From Streptomyces alboflavus (GTDB taxonomy: Bacteria > Actinomycetota > Actinomycetes > Streptomycetales > Streptomycetaceae): 26,497 bases of DNA. The stretch is from NCBI RefSeq assembly GCF_000716675.1, contig NZ_JNXT01000088.1:1-26497 (forward strand), given 5' to 3'. The notes beneath the pieces are model-generated. The model made no database searches, had not been told where the DNA came from, and was given only the letters and a program-made list of their open reading frames with translations. The translations under genes and the position numbers were made by a program. Positions 22,456 through 26,497 of this stretch are shown one piece after another. The first letter of the stretch is position 1, and each line of letters begins with the position of its first letter.

Positions 22456-22998
22456 TCACTTTCCCGAGCCGAAGCCGAATCCGGAACCCGCGCCCTCGAC
22501 CTTGGCGCGAAGCCGCTTGCCCTTCTCCGTCGCCTGGTCGTTCAGCTCCTGCTGGAACTCCCGCATCCGGGAGGCGAGTTCGTCGTCGTGCGCCGCCAGC
22601 ATGCGCGCCGCGAGCAGGCCCGCGTTGCGCGCGCCGCCCACCGAGACGGTCGCCACGGGCACGCCCGCGGGCATCTGCACGATGGAGAGGAGGCTGTCCA
22701 TGCCGTCGAGGTACTTGAGCGGGACGGGGACGCCGATCACCGGCAGCGTGGTGACCGAGGCGAGCATGCCGGGCAGGTGGGCGGCGCCGCCCGCGCCCGC
22801 GATGATCGCCTTCAGGCCGCGCTCCTCGGCGTGCTCGCCGTACGAGATCATCTCGCGCGGCATGCGGTGCGCGGAGACGACGTCGACCTCGTAGGGGACC
22901 TCGAACTCGTCGAGGGCCTTCGCGGCGGCCTCCATCACGGGCCAGTCGGAGTCCGAGCCCATGACGATGCCGACAACGGGGGCAACGGGAGAAGTCAT
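22456..22998 (-). CDS. purE: 5-(carboxyamino)imidazole ribonucleotide mutase
   Basis: A 180-residue class I PurE that converts N5-CAIR to CAIR in purine synthesis. The family motifs are [85 protein letters not shown] charged Gly-rich tail ([13 protein letters not shown]) is a small extension. Its ATG overlaps the purK stop (ATGA, 22995-22998), giving translational coupling with purK. It normally acts as an octamer (family knowledge). Confidence 0.97.
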   Translation of the reverse strand: MTSPVAPVVGIVMGSDSDWPVMEAAAKALDEFEVPYEVDVVSAHRMPREMISYGEHAEERGLKAIIAGAGGAAHLPGMLASVTTLPVIGVPVPLKYLDGMDSLLSIVQMPAGVPVATVSVGGARNAGLLAARMLAAHDDELASRMREFQQELNDQATEKGKRLRAKVEGAGSGFGFGSGK

Positions 22999-24146
22999 TC
23001 GGTGATCGTCCCTCTGAGGTAGCCGGCCGCGTGACGGGCGCGGTCAAGGACGGCGTCAAGGTCGTCGCCGTAGGTGTTGACGTGACCGACCTTGCGGCCG
23101 GGCTTCACGTCCTTGCCGTACATGTGGATCTTCAGCTGCGGGTCGCGGGCCATGCAGTGCAGGTACGCGGTGTACATGTCGGGGTAGTCGCCCCCGAGGA
23201 CGTTCGCCATGACCGTCCACTTCGCGCGCGGGCGGGGGTCGCCGAGCGGCAGGTCGAGGACCGCGCGGACGTGGTTGGCGAACTGGGAGGTGACCGCGCC
23301 GTCCTGGCTCCAGTGTCCGGAATTGTGCGGTCGCATCGCGAGTTCGTTGACCAGGACGCGGCCGTCGGCGGTCTCGAACAGCTCGACCGCGAGATGCCCG
23401 ACCACGCCCAGCTCCTTGGCCACGCGCAGCGCCAGCTCCTGGGCCTGCCCCGCGAGCTCCTCGCTCAGCCCGGGCGCGGGCGCGATCACCGTGTCGCACA
23501 CGCCGTCGACCTGCCGGGACTCCACGACGGGGTACGCCACGGCCTGCCCGTGCGGCGACCGGACGACGTTCGCCGCCAGTTCCCGTACGAAGCCGACCAT
23601 CTCCTCGGCGAGCACCGGGACGCCCGCGCGGAAGGGGTCCTCGGCCTGTTCCGGCGAGCGCACGACCCACACGCCCTTGCCGTCGTACCCGCCGCGCACG
23701 GTCTTGAGGACGACCGGGAAGCCGTCACCCTCCGTGGCCCCCTCGGCCGCGAAGGCCACGACGTCCGCCGGGTCCTTCACGATGCGGTGGCGGGGGCAGG
23801 GCACCCCGAGCTCGTCCAGCTTCGCGCGCATCACCCCCTTGTCCTGGGCGTGCACCAACGCGTCGGGCCCCGGGCGCACGGGGATGCCGTCCGCCTCCAG
23901 GGCCCGTAGATGCTCGGTGGGTACGTGTTCGTGATCGAAGGTGATCACGTCGCAGCCCCGCGCGAAGTCACGCAGCGTGTCGAGGTCGCGATAGTCGCCG
24001 ATGACGACATCGCTGACGACCTGCGCCGCGGAATCCTGCGGGGTGTCACTGAGGAGCTTGAACCTGATGCCGAGCGGGATGCCCGCCTCGTGTGTCATAC
24101 GAGCGAGCTGCCCCCCGCCGACCATGCCGACTACCGGGAACGTCAC
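22995..24146 (-). CDS. purK: 5-(carboxyamino)imidazole ribonucleotide synthase
   Basis: A 383-residue ATP-grasp enzyme that carboxylates AIR to N5-CAIR with ATP and bicarbonate, feeding PurE. Motifs: [23 protein letters not shown] (N-terminal), [40 protein letters not shown] (ATP-grasp lysine and glycine loop), [34 protein letters not shown], and [11 protein letters not shown]. The frame opens to 24257, but GTG 24146 begins the conserved fold. It has no ribosome site and a TACCCT box 6 bases upstream, so it is probably leaderless. It is the first gene of the purK-purE-dipeptidase operon. Confidence 0.96.
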   Translation of the reverse strand: MTFPVVGMVGGGQLARMTHEAGIPLGIRFKLLSDTPQDSAAQVVSDVVIGDYRDLDTLRDFARGCDVITFDHEHVPTEHLRALEADGIPVRPGPDALVHAQDKGVMRAKLDELGVPCPRHRIVKDPADVVAFAAEGATEGDGFPVVLKTVRGGYDGKGVWVVRSPEQAEDPFRAGVPVLAEEMVGFVRELAANVVRSPHGQAVAYPVVESRQVDGVCDTVIAPAPGLSEELAGQAQELALRVAKELGVVGHLAVELFETADGRVLVNELAMRPHNSGHWSQDGAVTSQFANHVRAVLDLPLGDPRPRAKWTVMANVLGGDYPDMYTAYLHCMARDPQLKIHMYGKDVKPGRKVGHVNTYGDDLDAVLDRARHAAGYLRGTITE

Positions 24147-24152
24147 ACCCAC

Positions 24153-24158
24153 AGGGTA
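24153..24158 (-). promoter_or_regulatory. Candidate -10 box for leaderless purK
   Basis: On the minus strand, TACCCT is followed after 6 bases by the purK GTG, the spacing expected when transcription starts at the start codon. It is the same hexamer as before the gene at 2996. No clear -35 is visible. Confidence 0.45.
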
Positions 24159-24255
24159 TCGGCCATCCGGGAGCGGCCCGATCCCGTGCACCGGCGTCAC
24201 AGGGGTGCCACGGAGTGACGCCGTCCACGAGCGCCGACGGAGGTCGCTGGTTAGC

Positions 24256-24414
24256 ATGGCTGGGTTGACGCGAACGAAAAAGACGGATCGACCGGGAGAG
24301 ACGACGGATCGACTGGGGAAACCGACCGGCGATGCGGACGCGGACCACCCGCTCGACTTCGATCCCGTCGACGGACCACACGCAATCGACGGGGGCTGGG
24401 GCGACCAACCATGA
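24256..24414 (+). CDS. Possible small coupled ORF before the GtrA gene
   Basis: A 52-residue hydrophilic, acidic reading frame (MAGLTRTKKTDRPG...DGGWGDQP) whose TGA overlaps the GtrA ATG as ATGA, a coupling arrangement. Against it, third-position GC is about 70 percent by hand count, low for this genome, and no family is recognised. TAGCAT (24252-24257) overlaps the ATG and fits a -10 box, so the region may instead be a 5' UTR. It contains two GACGGATCGAC direct repeats 21 bases apart (24282-24292, 24303-24313). Confidence 0.25.
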   Translation: MAGLTRTKKTDRPGETTDRLGKPTGDADADHPLDFDPVDGPHAIDGGWGDQP

Positions 24415-24962
24415 CGGAGCGCGGCGCACTACGGGTGCGGTTCGACCGACTCGCACGTGAAGTGGCCAAGTTCGGGGCCGTGGGGGCGGTCGGAACGCTG
24501 GTCAACTTCGCCGTGTTCAACCTGGTGCGGCACCTCACGGACCTCCAGGTGGTGCGCGCGAGCGTCATCGCGACCGTCGTCGCCATCGCCTTCAACTACG
24601 TGGGGTTCCGGTACTTCACCTACCGTGACCGCGACAAGAGTGGCCGCACCAAGGAGCTGACGCTCTTCCTGCTGTTCAGCGCGGTCGGCCTCGTCATCGA
24701 GAACGGCGTCCTGTACGTCGCGACGTACGGCTTCGACTGGGACAGCAGGCTCCAGTCCAACGTCTTCAAGTTCGTCGGCATGGGCATAGCGACGCTGTTC
24801 CGCTTCTGGTCGTACCGCACCTGGGTGTTCCGGACCCTGCCCGCCCGCGAGGCCGTGGCGCATGCGGAATCGTTCCTGGAGGAGCGGGAGCGGGAGCCGG
24901 GGGGCGACGAGGGGCGGCCGAGCACGGCGTCGGGGGCTCGGGGCGGCGGGGCCGGGCTCTAG
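24411..24962 (+). CDS. GtrA family membrane protein
   Basis: A 183-residue GtrA-type protein with four predicted transmembrane helices: FGAVGAVGTLVNFAVFNLV, VVRASVIATVVAIAFNYVGF, LFLLFSAVGLVIENGVLYVA and FVGMGIATLFRFWSYRTWVF. The motif FNYVGFRYFTYR after helix 2 and FRFWSYRTWVF in helix 4 are typical. Family members are thought to help flip or transfer polyprenyl-phosphate-linked sugars across the membrane. A charged C-terminal tail (about 140-183) is extra to the core. It may flip a lipid-linked sugar for the wall polymer made by the LCP/glycosyltransferase genes (inference). It is convergent with the histidine kinase gene, with only 38 bases between. Confidence 0.9.
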   Translation: MTERGALRVRFDRLAREVAKFGAVGAVGTLVNFAVFNLVRHLTDLQVVRASVIATVVAIAFNYVGFRYFTYRDRDKSGRTKELTLFLLFSAVGLVIENGVLYVATYGFDWDSRLQSNVFKFVGMGIATLFRFWSYRTWVFRTLPAREAVAHAESFLEEREREPGGDEGRPSTASGARGGGAGL

Positions 24963-25000
24963 CGGCGTCGCGGCGACCCATCGGACAGGCCCTGGTCGGC

Positions 25001-26362
25001 TCAGCGCACCGTGCCCCCGGAGGCGTCTGACGCTTCGTGATTCTTACCGTCCCTGCCGTCCCTGCCGTCCCTGCTTTCCTTGCTGTCCTTGCCGTCCTTG
25101 CCGTCCTTGCCGTCCTTGCCGTCCCGGTATGACGGCGTACGGGACAGGAAGAGCGCGAACACCGGCGGCTTGCCCTGGAGCATCTCCAGACGGCCGCCGT
25201 CCGCTTCGGCCAGATCCCGGGCCACCGCGAGGCCGATTCCTGTCGAATTGCGACCGCTGATGGCCCGCTCGAAGATCCGCGCGCCGAGGTCGGCGGGCAC
25301 GCCCGGGCCGCTGTCCGTGACCTCCACGACGGCCTGGTTGCCGGTGACGCGGGTGCGCAGGGCGACGGTGCCGCCGCCGTGCATCAGGGAGTTCTCGATC
25401 AGCGCGGCCAGGACCTGGGCGACCGCGCCCGGGGTACCGACGGCGTGCAGATGGCGTTTGCCGGAGCTGACGATGGCGCGGCCCGCGCTGCGGTAGGCGG
25501 GGCGCCACTCCTCGAGCTGCTGCTTGATCACCTCGTCCAGGTCGAAGGTGACGGCGGAGCCGGTGCTGGGGTCACGGGAGTTGGTGAGCAGCCGCTCCAC
25601 GACGTCCGTGAGGCGCTCGACCTGTGTGAGGGCGACCGTGGCCTCCTCCTTCACCGTGTCCAGGTCGTCGGTGAGGGTGATCTCCTCCAGGCGCATGGAC
25701 AGGGCGGTCAGCGGGGTGCGGAGCTGGTGGGACGCGTCCGCGGCCAGGCGCCGCTCCGCGGTGAGCATGCGGGCGATGCGTTCGGCGCTGCCGTCCAGGA
25801 CGTCGGCCACGCGGTCCAGCTCGGGGACGCCGTAGCGGCGGTGGCGGGGGCGGGGGTCGCCGGAGCCGAGGCGCTCCGCGGTCTCCGCGAGGTCGGTGAG
25901 GGGGGAGGTCAGGCGGTTGGCCTGGCGTACGGCGAGGAGGACCGCGGCGACGATGGCGAGGAGGGCGACGCCGCCGATGATGAGCAGGGTCCGGCCGACC
26001 TCCTGGGTGACGGCCGTCCGGGGCTCCTCGACCGTGACCTTCTCGCCCTCCTCCCCGTCCCGGGTGGCGCGGATCACGTCGCCCGTGGGGCGGGTGCCCA
26101 CCTCGATGGGGGCGCGGCCCGGGATCTCGATGCGGGCGTAGCGGTCGGTGTCGACCTGCTTGCGCAGCACCTCCCCGCTGACCCGCTCGTCGCTCAGCAG
26201 CCGGCTGTCCACGATGCCCGCGAGGCGCAGGGCCTCCGAGTCCACCCGCTCCTGGGCGCTGTTGCTGATCGTGCGGGTCTCGACGATCACCAGGGAGACG
26301 CCGAAGACGGCGATCACCACGAGTACTACGGCGAGGGTCGAGTTGATGAGGCGACGACGCAC
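25001..26362 (-). CDS. HAMP-domain sensor histidine kinase
   Basis: A 453-residue membrane sensor kinase. GTG 26362 is preceded by GGAGGG; the frame stays open to the right edge, but without a better start. It has TM1 (about 7-28, LINSTLAVVLVVIAVFGVSLVIV), an extracellular sensor (29-122) of no recognised family, TM2 (about 124-146), HAMP (RLTSPLTDLAETAERLGSGD), and DHp with H212 in AADASHQLRTPLTALSMRLE. The ATPase has the N box ALIENSLMHGGG, G1 VTDSGPGVP and G2 NSTGIGLAVARDLAEADGG. The tail carries nine KDG/RDG-like triplets. Its response regulator is presumably upstream, beyond the edge. The signal is unknown. Confidence 0.94.
   Translation of the reverse strand: MRRRLINSTLAVVLVVIAVFGVSLVIVETRTISNSAQERVDSEALRLAGIVDSRLLSDERVSGEVLRKQVDTDRYARIEIPGRAPIEVGTRPTGDVIRATRDGEEGEKVTVEEPRTAVTQEVGRTLLIIGGVALLAIVAAVLLAVRQANRLTSPLTDLAETAERLGSGDPRPRHRRYGVPELDRVADVLDGSAERIARMLTAERRLAADASHQLRTPLTALSMRLEEITLTDDLDTVKEEATVALTQVERLTDVVERLLTNSRDPSTGSAVTFDLDEVIKQQLEEWRPAYRSAGRAIVSSGKRHLHAVGTPGAVAQVLAALIENSLMHGGGTVALRTRVTGNQAVVEVTDSGPGVPADLGARIFERAISGRNSTGIGLAVARDLAEADGGRLEMLQGKPPVFALFLSRTPSYRDGKDGKDGKDGKDSKESRDGRDGRDGKNHEASDASGGTVR
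25046..25126 (-). repeat. Nine 9-base tandem repeats in the kinase tail
   Basis: Nine units of 9 bases encode RDG, KDG, KDG, KDG, KDS, KES, RDG, RDG, RDG near the kinase C-terminus. Units are in frame, so slippage changes only tail length. Confidence 0.85.
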
Positions 26363-26497
26363 GGGGCCCTCCGGCCGGGCAGGGGGACGGACCACCCCAG
26401 TGTGCCCCTCGCCTGCCGTCCGCCGAGCCACTGTGTCCCCTCGCGGCAACCGGCCCCGCCGCTCCGCGGCGGTTCTCCCCCACCCACCCACCCGCAC
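26363..26497. other. Sequence upstream of the kinase start
   Basis: No gene is supported here. On the minus strand the kinase frame is open throughout but lacks an earlier start with a ribosome site. A 7-bp stem, CCGCCGC (26456-26462)/GCGGCGG (26466-26472), with a 3-base loop is the only structure seen. The response regulator gene expected for this kinase may end beyond the edge. Confidence 0.5.

Noticed and set aside
22456..24146. Purine riboswitch before purK
   Set aside because: The start appears leaderless with a -10 box 6 bases upstream, leaving no room for an aptamer, and no aptamer-like sequence is seen.
25046..25126. CRISPR-like repeat array
   Set aside because: Units are 9 bases, contiguous and in frame within a coding region, with no spacers.

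Overview
This window looks like chromosomal DNA from a Streptomyces or close relative. The evidence is very high GC content, strong G/C preference at third codon positions, frequent GTG and one TTG start, GC-rich hairpins as terminators, and a gene set typical of the actinobacterial core chromosome. I see no tRNA, rRNA, CRISPR array, insertion sequence, integrase or phage gene. Every complete gene fits its neighbours in base composition. No gene-free stretch exceeds about 240 bases.

The left two thirds (about 244-14719) is a cell-envelope island. It holds a mannose-1-phosphate guanylyltransferase-like gene and a secreted PGRP-type amidase on the minus strand, then a truncated acyl-AMP-ligase-like protein (TIGR03089 type). 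Five separate LytR-CpsA-Psr (LCP) membrane proteins follow on the plus strand (3974-5284, 5520-7328, 7469-9277, 10610-12097, 13346-14719). A family 2 glycosyltransferase, an NTF2-like protein and an acyl-CoA thioesterase lie between them on the minus strand. LCP proteins attach undecaprenyl-linked glycopolymers to peptidoglycan or protein. Together with the UDP-glucose dehydrogenase (17367-18710) and the GtrA protein (24411-24962), the island suggests synthesis and wall attachment of a mannose- and/or uronate-containing polymer. That combined role is inference.

The middle part (14954-21048) holds an M19 dipeptidase homologue that has lost every metal ligand, a divergent VOC protein/CGNR zinc-finger regulator pair with repeated GTTACC/GGTAAC motifs between them, UDP-glucose dehydrogenase, an acyl-CoA dehydrogenase and an alpha/beta hydrolase. 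The right part holds a minus-strand operon purK-purE-dipeptidase with tight or overlapping junctions. This dipeptidase is an intact paralogue of the degenerate one. The GtrA gene and a sensor histidine kinase running to the right edge complete the window.

The most notable observations are: the pseudo-dipeptidase beside the LCP cluster; a shared four-cysteine pattern, including a cysteine at the extreme C-terminus, in the LCP proteins; a 20-bp perfect palindrome inside a larger inverted repeat before the first LCP gene; the GTTACC/GGTAAC array; a widely separated pair of inverted TetR-like operators with no TetR gene next to it; and a terminator whose right arm is tandemly duplicated.
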